Positions 52,472-61,464 of a DNA stretch of 64,000 nucleotides are shown piece after piece (the first letter of the stretch is position 1; each line of letters starts with the position of its first letter). The notes beneath the pieces are model-generated. The model ran no database searches. It worked only from the letters and a program-made list of their open reading frames with translations, and was not told the DNA's origin. A program made the position numbers and the translations under genes. Source of the DNA: Streptomyces sp. TLI_105 (GTDB lineage: Bacteria > Actinomycetota > Actinomycetes > Streptomycetales > Streptomycetaceae); NCBI RefSeq assembly GCF_900105415.1, contig NZ_FNSM01000001.1:5357501-5421500 (forward strand), written 5' to 3'.

Positions 52472-53533
52472 CTACTTCGAGAGGTCCGACTTCGGCAGTG
52501 GGGTCGCCGCCGTCGACTGCGGCGAGGTCGTCGAGGCGAACACCGACGGAGCCGCCATCCCGGCCGTCGGGTCGGCCGCCGACTCCTCGGGCTGCGCCGG
52601 GACCCCGCCCACGATCCGGACGCCGGCCTCGTCCAGACCCCGCTTGATGCGCCAGCGCAGCTCGCGCTCCACGCCCAGCTTCTTGCCCGGCATCGTCTTC
52701 ACCGAGACCCGGACCGTCATCGAGTCGAGCAGCACCTCGCTCAGACCGAGCACCTCCACCGGACCCCACAGGCGCTCGTTCCAGGGCTCCTCCTTCGCCA
52801 TGGCGTCGCCCGCCTCGGCGATCACGGCCCTCACCTTCTCCAGGTCCTCCGTCGGCCGGACGGTGACGTCCACCCCGGCCGTCGCCCAGCCCTGGCTGAG
52901 GTTCCCTATCCGCTTGATCTCGCCGTTGCGCACGTACCAGATCTCGCCGTCCACCCCGCGCAGCTTGGTCACCCGCAGACCCACCTCGACGACCTCGCCG
53001 GAGGCCACGCCCGCGTCGACCGAGTCCCCGACGCCGTACTGGTCCTCCAGGATCATGAAGACGCCGGACAGGAAGTCCGTCACCAGGTTCCGCGCGCCGA
53101 AACCGATCGCCACACCGGCCACACCCGCCGAGGCGAGCAGCGGCGCCAGGTCGATCTTGAAGGCGCCGAGGATCATCAGCGCGGCCGTGCCCAGGATCAG
53201 GAAGGACGCCACCGAGCGGAGCACCGACCCGATCGCCTCCGAGCGCTGCCGCCGCCGCTCGGTGTTGACCAGGAGACCGCCGAGCGTCGTCCCCTCCACC
53301 GCCTGCGCCGAGCGGTTCATCCGCTCGATCAGCTTCGTCAGGGCCCGCCGGACGGCCATCCGGAGCAGCAGCGCGACGACCAGGATCAGCAGGATGCGCA
53401 GCCCGGTGTTCAGCCAGGTGGACCAGTTCTCCTCCACCCAGCTGGCCGCGTTCGTGGCCCTCTCCGCGGCCTCGTCCAGGGTCACCGGCATCGGTTCGGG
53501 TTCGGTGGCAGCCTCCAGGGCGGACCAGGACAC
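52472..53533 (-). CDS. Small-conductance mechanosensitive channel (MscS family)
   Basis: A 353-aa membrane protein. Two or three helices occupy residues 30-140. The pore-lining TM3 region reads L-L-A-S-A-G-V-A-G-V-A-I-G-F-G-A, followed by the family signature N-L-V-T-D-F-L-S-G-V-F-M-I-L-E-D. A beta-rich cytosolic domain and a disordered Ala/Ser/Thr/Pro tail complete it. The channel releases solutes on osmotic downshift. GTG at 53533 is chosen because GGAGG lies 7 bp upstream; an ATG at 53551 is in frame. Confidence 0.88.
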   Translation of the reverse strand: MSWSALEAATEPEPMPVTLDEAAERATNAASWVEENWSTWLNTGLRILLILVVALLLRMAVRRALTKLIERMNRSAQAVEGTTLGGLLVNTERRRQRSEAIGSVLRSVASFLILGTAALMILGAFKIDLAPLLASAGVAGVAIGFGARNLVTDFLSGVFMILEDQYGVGDSVDAGVASGEVVEVGLRVTKLRGVDGEIWYVRNGEIKRIGNLSQGWATAGVDVTVRPTEDLEKVRAVIAEAGDAMAKEEPWNERLWGPVEVLGLSEVLLDSMTVRVSVKTMPGKKLGVERELRWRIKRGLDEAGVRIVGGVPAQPEESAADPTAGMAAPSVFASTTSPQSTAATPLPKSDLSK

Positions 53534-53650
53534 GGGACAACCTCCAGGCATCGCGTACGCAGGCCATCCACAGTAACGGGGCGTCGGACGTGGTCCCGTA
53601 GCCCTGTTCGAGGGAGAGACCGACTTCACCTGGGCACATACCGAGGAGAG

Positions 53651-53725
53651 ATGCCGATGTGGTCGAGAACACCCCGGGGCCGCCACCCCGATCCCGATAC
53701 GTGGTGGCGCCGCGACCAGGCATGA
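53651..53725 (+). CDS. Possible 24-aa peptide upstream of the HNH gene
   Basis: Begins M-P-M-W-S-R-T-P-R-G-R-H and ends T-W-W-R-R-D-Q-A. GAGGAG lies 2-3 bp before the ATG. Its Trp/Arg-rich composition is unusual, but length alone makes chance likely. The rest of 53534-53790 shows nothing else. Confidence 0.25.
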   Translation: MPMWSRTPRGRHPDPDTWWRRDQA

Positions 53726-53790
53726 GGAGAAACTGAGAGCAGTTTCGTCCCGGCGCGAGCCACGCGCCGCCGGCGTCATAGGAGGCATCC

Positions 53791-54354
53791 GTGCCGCACG
53801 TCCTGGTCCTCAACGCGTCGTACGAGCCGCTCGGCGTCGTACCGCTCCGCCGCGCACTCGTCCTCGTACTGGAGAACAAGGCTCTCTGTCTCGAGGAGTC
53901 CGGCGCCTTCCTGCACAGCGAGACCCAAGTCCTCCCCGCTCCCAGTGTGGTGCGACTGAAGCGCTTCGTGCGGGTCCCCTACCGGGGGCCCGTTCCCTTG
54001 ACCCGCAGAGCGCTGTTCGCGCGCGACGGCGGGCGCTGCGCGTACTGCGGGGCCGTCGCCACCAGCGTCGACCACGTCATCCCGCGCAGCCGAGGGGGCA
54101 CGCACGCCTGGGAGAACGTGGTGGCGGCCTGCCGCCGCTGCAACCACGTCAAGGCCGACAAGCACCTGCGGGAGATCGGCTGGCGGCTGCGCCACCAACC
54201 GGCCCCGCCGACCGGCCTGGCCTGGCGGATCATCGGGACCGGCCACCGGGACCCCCGCTGGCTGCCGTACCTGGAGCCGTACGGCGCCGTGGACGTGATG
54301 GCCCGGATCGACTCCGTCGCAGACGCCCCCGCGAGGGCGCTGACGACGGGTTGA
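53791..54354 (+). CDS. HNH endonuclease family protein (actinobacterial single-domain type)
   Basis: A 187-aa protein beginning with L-V-L-N-A-S-Y-E-P-L, typical of a widespread HNH group. The HNH core is C-A-Y-C-G, V-D-H-V-I-P-R-S-R-G-G, W-E-N-V-V-A-A-C-R-R-C-N-H-V-K, with both zinc-binding C-x-x-C pairs. Conserved in Streptomyces chromosomes without a linked methyltransferase, so it is probably a housekeeping nuclease, not restriction. GTG start with AGGAGG 5 bp upstream. Confidence 0.9.
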   Translation: MPHVLVLNASYEPLGVVPLRRALVLVLENKALCLEESGAFLHSETQVLPAPSVVRLKRFVRVPYRGPVPLTRRALFARDGGRCAYCGAVATSVDHVIPRSRGGTHAWENVVAACRRCNHVKADKHLREIGWRLRHQPAPPTGLAWRIIGTGHRDPRWLPYLEPYGAVDVMARIDSVADAPARALTTG

Positions 54355-54412
54355 GCCGGGCCTTTCGCGTACGCGGGGGCTTTCGCCGGTACGGAACGGA
54401 GCGGCGCGCGCC

Positions 54413-57400
54413 TCAGGGTGCGGGCCGCTCCTCCGGCGTGCCCTCGGACGGCGCCTTCGGTGCCTCCGGCTCCTTGGGCGTCTCCGGCTCCCTGGGCGTC
54501 TCCGGCTCCTTCTGCGGGGCCACCGCGTACGTCTCCACCGACCAGAGCGAGTAGCCGAAGCGGGTCGCCCGCGCCTCCCCCTGGACCCGCAGGAAACGGG
54601 TGTCCGCCGCGTCCATCCGGACCGACTCCCGGCCGCCCCTGCCGTCCGCGACGGTCGCCGCCGTCCGCCAGACCCGCCCGTCGGCGGAGACCTGGACCCG
54701 GTAGCGGGAGGCGTACGCGTCCTGCCAGTGCAGCACCACCTGCCCTATCCGGGCCGGCTCGGGCAGCTCCAGCTGCCACCAGGCGCCGTCCTCCGCCGGC
54801 GAGGACCAGCGGGTCGCCGGGTCGCCGTCCACCGCCGAGGAGGCCGGGAAGTCCGGGGTCTCGTCGCCCGAGGAGGATGCCGTCGCCGCCCGTGCCAGGT
54901 CCGGGCCCGCCGTCCGGGGGAACGCCCGCACCGTCAGGACCCGCTCCTCGCCCGCGAAGGACACCGGCACCCGGTACGCGCCGGCCGGCACGCCCGCCGC
55001 CACCGACACCTCCAGGGGGACGCTGGTCCGCGCGCCGCGCTCCACCACGGCCTGCGCCGGCAGCCGCACCGCGATCCCCTTCGGGGCCTTCGCCGTCAGC
55101 GCCCCGCGCACCTCGCCCGCGCGCCGGCCCGTCAGCTCCACGTCCACCCGCTGCGCCGGACCGCCGATCTCCGCGTCCGCCTCGGTCCGGGCGAGTTCGA
55201 GACCGGCCCGCGGCCCGTCCGCGAACCACGGCACCAGCGAGCGCACCCCGGGCGCCGGAGCGTCGCCGCTCCACACGACCCGCAGCGCGTCCGCCGTCAG
55301 CCCCTTCAGCTCGGTCTGCGTCCACCCGGACGCCGACAGCGGGCCGAGCGGCCGCCAGCCCTCGCCCGGGACGTACGCCTCCACGCGCGCGTCCCCCCGG
55401 CCACCGGACCCGCCCGGCTCGGCCATGACCGTCAGGGCCTCCACGGGCCGCGCCCGGTCGAGCCGCACGGTGTACGAGCCGGGGGCGCGGTCGGCCCGGG
55501 CCGCCGGGGCCCGGTCGGCGCCGGTCCAGGCAGCGGACTCCGCCACCGCGCGCGTGAGGAACGGATCGAGGACCCCGGAGCCGACCGTCACCCGACTCGC
55601 CTTCAGTTCCTTCCGCTGCCCCTCCAGGTCCAGCTGCGCCCGCCAGGCCGCCGCGCCGTCGCCGCGCGCCTGGGCGAGGAGCATGTCGACCGCCGTCTCG
55701 CCCGCCCGGCCGTACCGGGAGAGCTGCTCGAGCCAGGGGCCCGTCTCGTCGTCGAAGGCGCCGCCGGCCGTGGCCGTGAGCCCCTCGGGGGCGCGGCGCA
55801 TCACGGTGAACGCGGCCCGCAGCTCGCGCGCCGCCTTCTCCCGCGCGGCCGTGCCGGTGCTCGTGCGGGACGCCCAGAACACCGCCAGGAGCGGCTTCAG
55901 ATAGGCCGACTCGCCCGACGGGTCGAGGATCGACGAGGAGCCGTTCCCGGCGAGCGCGCGCAGCGCCTCGCGGGCGGCGGGGTCCGGCCCCGCCAGGTCG
56001 TCCACCGCGGCCCGCCAGGACTCCTGGGGCCGGTAGCCCCTCGGGTTCCAGGCGTAGTCGGCGGTGGTGAAGAGCGGGACGCGGGAGGCCGCGGGCTGTT
56101 CCATGGCGTGCGCGAGGAAGGCGGCGGAGCCGGCGGCCACGGCGGGCTCGCGGCCCGTGGCCGGACCGAGGAAGAGCCGGTCCTGGGCGTAGTCGTTGAC
56201 CGGGTAGTTGTCCATGGTGACCAGCGGGTGGTCGCCAAGGGCTGAGCGCGCGCCCGCCAGTTCGCGGCCGGTGATCGTGCGCGGGACGACGCCGACGCCC
56301 GTCCACGCCACCCGCACGTCCGCGTCGAGCGCCTCGGCGAGCTTCGTCCGGTACGCGCTCGCGCCGTCCTGGTAGTACTCCGTCGGCATCACGGTGAGCG
56401 GCTCGGCGTCCGGGTGCCGCTCGGCAAGGCGCCGGGCGACGGCGTTCGCCACGCGCGCGTGGGCGGTGGCCGCGGCCTCCGGGCCGCGCCCGAAGGCGTC
56501 GGCGTCCTTGTCGCAGTGCCACTCGTCGTAGGAGGCGTCCTGGAACTGGAGCTGGAAGGAGCGCACTCCGAGCTCCCACATCGCGTCCAGCTTCCGCGTC
56601 AGCGCCGTCACGTCGCCGTCCGAGGCCAGGCACATGGACTGGGCGGGCGCCACGGCCCAGCCGAGCGTCACGTGGTTCGCGCGGGCCCGCTCGGCGAGCG
56701 CGCGGAACTCGTCCCGCTGCGCGGCCGGGTAGGGCTCGCGCCACTGCGCCTGGCGGTACGGGTCGTCCCCGGGCGCGTACAGATAGCGGTTCTGCTTGGT
56801 CCGGCCCAGGAAGTCCAGCTGGGCGAGCCGCTGTTCCCGGGTCCAGGGACGGCCGTAGAAGCCTTCGGTGATGCCGCGCTCGGCCGTGCCGGGCCAGTCG
56901 CGGACGACGACGCCGGGGATCTCCCGGCCGGTGCCGAGGAGCTGACGCAGCGTCTGCACGGCGTGGAACAGGCCGTCCTCGCCGACGCCGTCCAGGACGA
57001 CGGTGTCCCGCCCCTGGAAGCGGCCCGTCGCGAGCCGGTAGCCGCCGCGCGGGAGATCCAGCCGCTCGGGGACCCGCAGGGCGGTCAGGGCCTCCTCCGC
57101 GCCCTCGCCGGAGGGCCCGGCGGCCCGCAGGACCGGGCCCCGCCCCGGCAGGCCGGTGTGGACGGTCCGCACCCCGGCGGCCCGCAGCAGTGCGCGCAGG
57201 GCGGCGAGGGCGTACGGATCGGCGTCGGCGTCCGCGAGCAGCGTCACCTCGTCCCCGAGGCGTACGGAGGGCCCGGCGGCGGTCAGGGACTGCGGCCGGG
57301 GCCAGACGGCGGGCGGGGCCGACCCGGTGGCGCCGGCCGAGGGCGAGACGGGAGCGGCGAGAGCGGCGGGAGCCGTGCGGGACGGGGACGGCGGGGCCGC

Positions 57401-57547
57401 GGGAGTGGCGGGGGCCGCCGGTGCCGTCGGGGTCGCGGGGGCCGCCGGGGTCGCCTGCGCCGAGCCCGGCACCGCGCCGCCGAGGAGGCCGCCGATGACG
57501 GCGGCGGCGACGGCCGTCGCGGTGCGCTTCCTGCGCCCGAGGTGCAC
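54413..57547 (-). CDS. Secreted GH84-type beta-N-acetylglucosaminidase with F5/8C domain
   Basis: A 1044-aa secreted protein. Signal peptide about 1-32, Pro/Ala-rich linker, GH20b-like N-domain (about 75-215), GH84 barrel starting G-I-T-E-G-F-Y-G-R-P-W-T (about 225), NPCBM/Ig-like domain, a discoidin/F5-8C sugar-binding domain (about 880-1010), and a P-E-T/A-P-K repeat tail. In GH84 the catalytic pair is D-D; here the equivalent strand F-Q-L-Q-F-Q-D has Q336-D337, so the first Asp is replaced. The acid/base Asp is kept. Such enzymes act on terminal GlcNAc. GTG at 57547 has GGGAG 8 bp upstream. Confidence 0.88.
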   Translation of the reverse strand: MHLGRRKRTATAVAAAVIGGLLGGAVPGSAQATPAAPATPTAPAAPATPAAPPSPSRTAPAALAAPVSPSAGATGSAPPAVWPRPQSLTAAGPSVRLGDEVTLLADADADPYALAALRALLRAAGVRTVHTGLPGRGPVLRAAGPSGEGAEEALTALRVPERLDLPRGGYRLATGRFQGRDTVVLDGVGEDGLFHAVQTLRQLLGTGREIPGVVVRDWPGTAERGITEGFYGRPWTREQRLAQLDFLGRTKQNRYLYAPGDDPYRQAQWREPYPAAQRDEFRALAERARANHVTLGWAVAPAQSMCLASDGDVTALTRKLDAMWELGVRSFQLQFQDASYDEWHCDKDADAFGRGPEAAATAHARVANAVARRLAERHPDAEPLTVMPTEYYQDGASAYRTKLAEALDADVRVAWTGVGVVPRTITGRELAGARSALGDHPLVTMDNYPVNDYAQDRLFLGPATGREPAVAAGSAAFLAHAMEQPAASRVPLFTTADYAWNPRGYRPQESWRAAVDDLAGPDPAAREALRALAGNGSSSILDPSGESAYLKPLLAVFWASRTSTGTAAREKAARELRAAFTVMRRAPEGLTATAGGAFDDETGPWLEQLSRYGRAGETAVDMLLAQARGDGAAAWRAQLDLEGQRKELKASRVTVGSGVLDPFLTRAVAESAAWTGADRAPAARADRAPGSYTVRLDRARPVEALTVMAEPGGSGGRGDARVEAYVPGEGWRPLGPLSASGWTQTELKGLTADALRVVWSGDAPAPGVRSLVPWFADGPRAGLELARTEADAEIGGPAQRVDVELTGRRAGEVRGALTAKAPKGIAVRLPAQAVVERGARTSVPLEVSVAAGVPAGAYRVPVSFAGEERVLTVRAFPRTAGPDLARAATASSSGDETPDFPASSAVDGDPATRWSSPAEDGAWWQLELPEPARIGQVVLHWQDAYASRYRVQVSADGRVWRTAATVADGRGGRESVRMDAADTRFLRVQGEARATRFGYSLWSVETYAVAPQKEPETPREPETPKEPEAPKAPSEGTPEERPAP

Positions 57548-57570
57548 GCGGGTCTCCCTTCGGCCGGGGT

Positions 57571-57731
57571 GGGGCCTGTCTTCCGGATCAGGCCGGGCTC
57601 GCGGGCCCGGCACGCCCGCTCGCCGCGTCGTCGTCGGTCGCCGACGCTCCGCGTCGACTCCCTCCTCCGCCTTGCGATCGCACGCACCGGGCCCCGCTCC
57701 CTGATCCGGCCTGATCCGGAAGACAGGCCCC
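57571..57731. mobile_element. MITE-like 161-bp element with perfect 24-bp terminal inverted repeats
   Basis: Left end 57571-57594 (GGGGCCTGTCTTCCGGATCA then GGCC) is exactly the complement of 57708-57731. The 113-bp interior encodes nothing. Terminal G-G-G-G-C-C-T-G-T-C-T type ends resemble those of Streptomyces IS5-family elements, but no target duplication is evident. It lies 23 bp upstream of the GH84 start and could affect that promoter. The further stretch to 57942 shows no gene. Confidence 0.6.
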
Positions 57732-57942
57732 GGCGGCTCTGCCGGTCGGTAACGAGTGGGTCACGAGCCCACCACCCGTCGCACAGGGGTGTCAATGCGC
57801 ATGGCCGATGTGTCGGCTTTGCCCGGCGAGCCGTCGGCGAGGTGACGTCATTTCGCCACGATCCGCCGGTAAAACGAGGTGCGCTGGGTAGGGCTCTGTC
57901 ATTGCCCAGGTCAAACCTGTCGAGACGAACCGGGAGACCCCC

Positions 57943-58143
57943 GTGACCACGACCGCCCACCATCTCGGACGGATACGCGTTCCCCAGCAGTCGGCGCCGG
58001 CCGGTGAACCGCTGACCAGCGAGCCGCCCCTGCCCGACGCCTCCCCCCTCACCAGCGAGCCGCCGCTGGCCGTGGCGGCACCCCTGACCAGCGAACCCAC
58101 CGCCCCCGGCAGCGCGGGCGGCCCGGAGTCCCCCGGAGTGTGA
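57943..58143 (+). CDS. 66-aa peptide with P-L-T-S-E-P repeats, coupled to malQ
   Basis: Contains three copies of P-L-T-S-E-P separated by Pro/Ala-rich spacers, with an N-terminal I-R-V-P-Q-Q segment. GGGAGA lies 6 bp before its GTG, and malQ starts 1 nt after its stop. No signal peptide. Function unknown; a small regulatory or leader peptide, or a peptide substrate, are possible. Confidence 0.6.
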   Translation: MTTTAHHLGRIRVPQQSAPAGEPLTSEPPLPDASPLTSEPPLAVAAPLTSEPTAPGSAGGPESPGV

Positions 58144-58144
58144 A

Positions 58145-60319
58145 GTGACCCTGGCCCGTCTCGCCGCCCGTCACGGCGTCGCCACCGTCCACAGCCCGTC
58201 AGAAGGCGTCACCGTGCCCGTGCCGGACGCCACCGTGGTGGCCGTCCTCGCCGCCCTGGGCGTCGACGCGGCCACCCCCGAGGCGGTCGCCGCCGCCCTC
58301 GACGCGGCGGAGCGGGCCGACCGCGAGCGCCTGCTGCCGCCGACCCTGGTCCTGCGCCGGGACGAGGACGGGGCGGAGGGGGCCGGCCGGCCCCCGCTGG
58401 ACCTGCCGCCCGGCACCCGCCTGCGCGTCACCACCGAGGACGGCGCCGTCGTCACCGGCCGGGACTGGTCCGGGCTGCCGCTCGGCGTCCACACGGTGGA
58501 GGCGCAGGCCCCCGACGGGCGCGCGGCCACCGGCACCCTGATCGTGAGCCCCGCGCGCGTGCCCGGCCCCGGGCGCCGCGCCTACGGACTGCTCGTCCAG
58601 CTGTACTCGCTGCTCTCCACCCGCTCCTGGGGCATGGGCGACCTCGGCGACCTGCGGGAGCTCGCCACCTGGGCGGGCCGCACGCACGGCGCCGGGTTCG
58701 TCCAGGTCAACCCGCTCCACGCGGGCGTGCCCGGGGCGCCGAGCGACCCCTCCCCGTACCGGCCGTCCTCGCGCCGCTTCCCGGACCCCGTCCATCTGCG
58801 GATCGAGGAGATCCCCGAGTACGCCCTCGTGGGACCCGAGCGCCGCGAGGAGCTCGACCGGATCCTCGCCGAGGCGGCCGAACTGCGCGAACAGGTCCTC
58901 GACAAGGGCGCCCTGATCGACCGGGACGCCGTCTGGGAGGTCAAGCGGCGGGCCCTGGAGCTGGTGCTCGGCACCGTGGAGCCCGGCCCCGGCCGCCGCG
59001 CCGACTTCCACGACTTCCTCGCCGAGCGCGGCCGCGCCCTGGAGGACCACGCCACCTACCAGGCCCTCGCCGAGCGGCACGGCCCCCACTGGCGGACCTG
59101 GCCCGAGGAGCTGCGCGCGCCGCGCACCGCGGAGGCCGCCGTGCGCGCCGACCCCGAGCTGGCCGCCCGGGTCGACTTCCACTGCCGGCTGGCCTGGCTG
59201 ACGGACCGGCAGCTCGCCGACGCCGCCGCGGCCGCCCGCGAGGCCGGCATGGAGATCGGGATCGTCCACGACCTGGCGGTCGGCGTCCATCCCGAGGGCT
59301 CGGACTCCTGGGCCCAACAGGAGGCCTTCGCGGCCGGCATGTCGGTCGGCGCCCCGCCCGACGCCTTCAACTCCCGGGGCCAGGACTGGGGCCTGCCGCC
59401 CTGGCGGCCCGACGCCCTCGCCGCCGCCGGCTACGGCCCATACCGGGGACTCCTCCGGGAACTCCTCCGCCACGCGGGCGCGCTGCGCATCGACCACGTG
59501 ATGGGCCTGTTCCGGCTGTGGTGGGTGCCGGAGGGCCGCGAACCCACCGAGGGCACGTACGTCCGGTACGACGCCGAGGCGATGCTCGCGGTCCTCGTCC
59601 TGGAGGCGCACCGCGCCGGCGCCCTCGTCATCGGCGAGGACCTCGGCACGGTCGAGCCGGGCGTGCGCGAGGAGCTGGCCCGGCGCGGGGTGTTCGGGAC
59701 CTCCGTGCTCTGGTTCGAGCGGGACTGGGAGGGCACCGGCCGGCCGCTGCCCGCGGGGGAGTGGCGCGCGGAGTGCGTCGCCACCGCCACCACCCACGAC
59801 CTGCCCTCCACCGCCGCCCGGCTCTCCGGCGAGCACATCGGCCTGCGGCACCGGCTCGGGCTACTCGCCGGCGACCTGGAGCGCGAGCGGGCGGCGGACA
59901 CGGCGGAGACCGCCGAGTGGCTGGACGTCTTCGAGCGGAAGGGTCTGCTGCCGGAGGGCCCGGGGGACGAGGAGGCCGAGATCAGGGCCGTCCACCGGTT
60001 CCTGCTCGCCACCCCGGCCCGGATGGTCGGCGTCTGGCTGCCGGACGCGGTGGGGGACCGCAGACCGCAGAACCTGCCGGGCACCTGGGACCAGTACCCC
60101 AACTGGCGGCTGCCGCTCGCGGGTCCGGACGGCCAGCCGCTCACCCTGGAGCAGCTCGCCGCCTCGCCCCGGGCTCACGGCCTGCTGCGCGAGCTCCGGG
60201 AAAGGACGGAGGCCTCGGACGCCGGCTCGGCACCTCGGGGAGCTCGTACGACACCCGCTGGGGCGCGTACGGCGCCCCCGGACGCCCGTACGGCACCCCC
60301 GGGCGCGCGGCACGTTTAG
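58145..60319 (+). CDS. malQ: 4-alpha-glucanotransferase (amylomaltase, GH77)
   Basis: A 724-aa enzyme of the cytosol that transfers glucan chains between maltodextrins. After an N-terminal beta domain (about 1-140), the barrel begins S-W-G-M-G-D-L-G-D-L. GH77 motifs are seen: R-I-D-H-V-M-G-L (nucleophile Asp), G-E-D-L-G-T-V (acid/base Glu) and T-T-H-D-L-P-S (stabilising Asp). The last 30 residues are repeats of A-R-T-A-P-P/T-D/G, a tail outside the enzyme fold and probably a recent slippage product. Confidence 0.95.
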   Translation: MTLARLAARHGVATVHSPSEGVTVPVPDATVVAVLAALGVDAATPEAVAAALDAAERADRERLLPPTLVLRRDEDGAEGAGRPPLDLPPGTRLRVTTEDGAVVTGRDWSGLPLGVHTVEAQAPDGRAATGTLIVSPARVPGPGRRAYGLLVQLYSLLSTRSWGMGDLGDLRELATWAGRTHGAGFVQVNPLHAGVPGAPSDPSPYRPSSRRFPDPVHLRIEEIPEYALVGPERREELDRILAEAAELREQVLDKGALIDRDAVWEVKRRALELVLGTVEPGPGRRADFHDFLAERGRALEDHATYQALAERHGPHWRTWPEELRAPRTAEAAVRADPELAARVDFHCRLAWLTDRQLADAAAAAREAGMEIGIVHDLAVGVHPEGSDSWAQQEAFAAGMSVGAPPDAFNSRGQDWGLPPWRPDALAAAGYGPYRGLLRELLRHAGALRIDHVMGLFRLWWVPEGREPTEGTYVRYDAEAMLAVLVLEAHRAGALVIGEDLGTVEPGVREELARRGVFGTSVLWFERDWEGTGRPLPAGEWRAECVATATTHDLPSTAARLSGEHIGLRHRLGLLAGDLERERAADTAETAEWLDVFERKGLLPEGPGDEEAEIRAVHRFLLATPARMVGVWLPDAVGDRRPQNLPGTWDQYPNWRLPLAGPDGQPLTLEQLAASPRAHGLLRELRERTEASDAGSAPRGARTTPAGARTAPPDARTAPPGARHV

Positions 60320-60339
60320 GTGTTCGCTACGTTTGCACC

Positions 60340-60570
60340 GTGGACAAGAAGAACGCTCTGCGCGCCGGCTCGCTCGCGGCCGGTACGACGCTGATGATGC
60401 TGCTCATGTCGTCCCCCGCGCTCGCGAACACCCGCGACGACGGCGACGACCCGGCACCCAAGCTGAGTGTCGTCGAGACCCTCGGCCTGTACGTGGCGGC
60501 GCCGCTGGTGCTGTTCCTGGTGATCGCCGGCCTGGTGATGGTGCTCGACAAGTCCAAGAAGAAGGCGTAA
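60340..60570 (+). CDS. Small exported/membrane protein, 76 aa
   Basis: A predicted signal peptide or first helix (about 8-30, ending S-P-A-L-A-N) is followed by an acidic stretch (R-D-D-G-D-D), a second helix (Y-V-A-A-P-L-V-L-F-L-V) and a Lys-rich end. This suits a single-pass membrane protein of unknown role. TACGTT at 60328-60333 lies 6 nt before the GTG, giving a leaderless transcript. 20 bp after malQ. Confidence 0.75.
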   Translation: MDKKNALRAGSLAAGTTLMMLLMSSPALANTRDDGDDPAPKLSVVETLGLYVAAPLVLFLVIAGLVMVLDKSKKKA

Positions 60571-60633
60571 CCGCCTCGAAGGTCTCCGCCGAGGGCGCCG
60601 CACGGTACGAGGTACCGCGCGGCGCCCTCGCAC

Positions 60634-60808
60634 GCGTCGCGGCACTTCGCGCAGCCGTGGCGCCTTGCGTCGCGGCACTTCGCACGGCCGTGGCGCCTTG
60701 CGTCGCGGCCTCTTCCACAGCTGCCGGGCCCCTCGCGCTGAGGCCTCTCGCACGGCCGCGGGGCCTCGCACTGAGGCCCCTCACACGCGCGCGGGGCCTC
60801 GTGCGGAG
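60634..60808. repeat. Two families of 33-bp tandem repeats downstream of marR
   Basis: Units at 60634-60666 and 60667-60699 (start GCGTCGCGGCACTTCGC) differ by only a few bases, with a partial third. A second family covers 60743-60775 and 60776-60808 (GGGGCCTCG core). All are multiples of 33 bp. No coding role is evident. The block lies between the small membrane gene and the marR 3' end. Confidence 0.75.
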
Positions 60809-60831
60809 GCCCTCCCCGCCGTCCCGCCGCG

Positions 60832-61344
60832 TCACACGGTGGTCGCGAGCAGTTTGCGCAGCAGCCCCGCCAGCTGCTCCACCTCCTCCTCGGTGAGCGC
60901 GGTCTCCAGGGCGGCCCGCTGCTCCGCGAGGCCGGCCCCCACGGCCTGGTCCACCAGCTCCTTGCCGCGCTCGCTGAGGGTGACGCGCAGCCCGCGCCGG
61001 TCGTTCGGGTCGGGGTTGCGGGTGAGCAGCCCGGCCTTCTCCAGCTTGTCCAGCCGGCCGGTCATCCCGCCGGTGGTGATCATCAGCGTGGCGGTCAGCT
61101 CGCGCGGCGAGAGCGTGTAGGGCTCTCCGGACCTGCGCAGCGTCGCGAGCACGTCGAACTCCCCGAGCCCCATGCCGTAGGGCGCGTACGCCTTGTCCAC
61201 CTTGCCGCGCATGGCGTCGGACAGGCGGTAGACGCGTCCGAAGACGGCCATCGGCACCGTGTCCAGGTCGGGGCGGACGGCCGCCCACTGGTCGGTGATG
61301 GCGTCGACGGCGTCGGGGGCGGGGCCGGGGTTCTTCGTGTTCAT
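60832..61344 (-). CDS. MarR-family transcriptional regulator
   Basis: A 170-aa winged-helix repressor. The DNA-binding region shows L-S-P-R-E-L-T-A-T-L-M-I-T-T-G-G-M-T-G-R-L-D-K-L and the wing D-P-N-D-R-R-G-L-R-V-T-L, characteristic of MarR proteins. Likely a ligand-responsive repressor of the divergent EamA exporter. ATG at 61344 follows AGGAGA by 9 bp. Confidence 0.92.
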   Translation of the reverse strand: MNTKNPGPAPDAVDAITDQWAAVRPDLDTVPMAVFGRVYRLSDAMRGKVDKAYAPYGMGLGEFDVLATLRRSGEPYTLSPRELTATLMITTGGMTGRLDKLEKAGLLTRNPDPNDRRGLRVTLSERGKELVDQAVGAGLAEQRAALETALTEEEVEQLAGLLRKLLATTV

Positions 61345-61403
61345 GGGGCCAGTCTCCTCTTCCACGTGACTCGATCGCAAGAAAGCCTCTTGCAAGTAAG
61401 TAG

Positions 61404-61430
61404 CTTAGTGGTAAGTTAATTACTGCCAAG
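61404..61430. promoter_or_regulatory. Candidate MarR operator in the divergent promoter region
   Basis: CTTAGTGGTAA and TTACTGCCAAG are inverted repeats (8 of 11 pairs) separated by 5 bp. This AT-rich patch in a GC-rich region lies 60 bp before marR and 34 bp before the EamA gene, the usual position for a shared operator. Confidence 0.65.
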
Positions 61431-61464
61431 CCAGCCCGGCACTCCGCAGCAGGGGGAAACCGTC

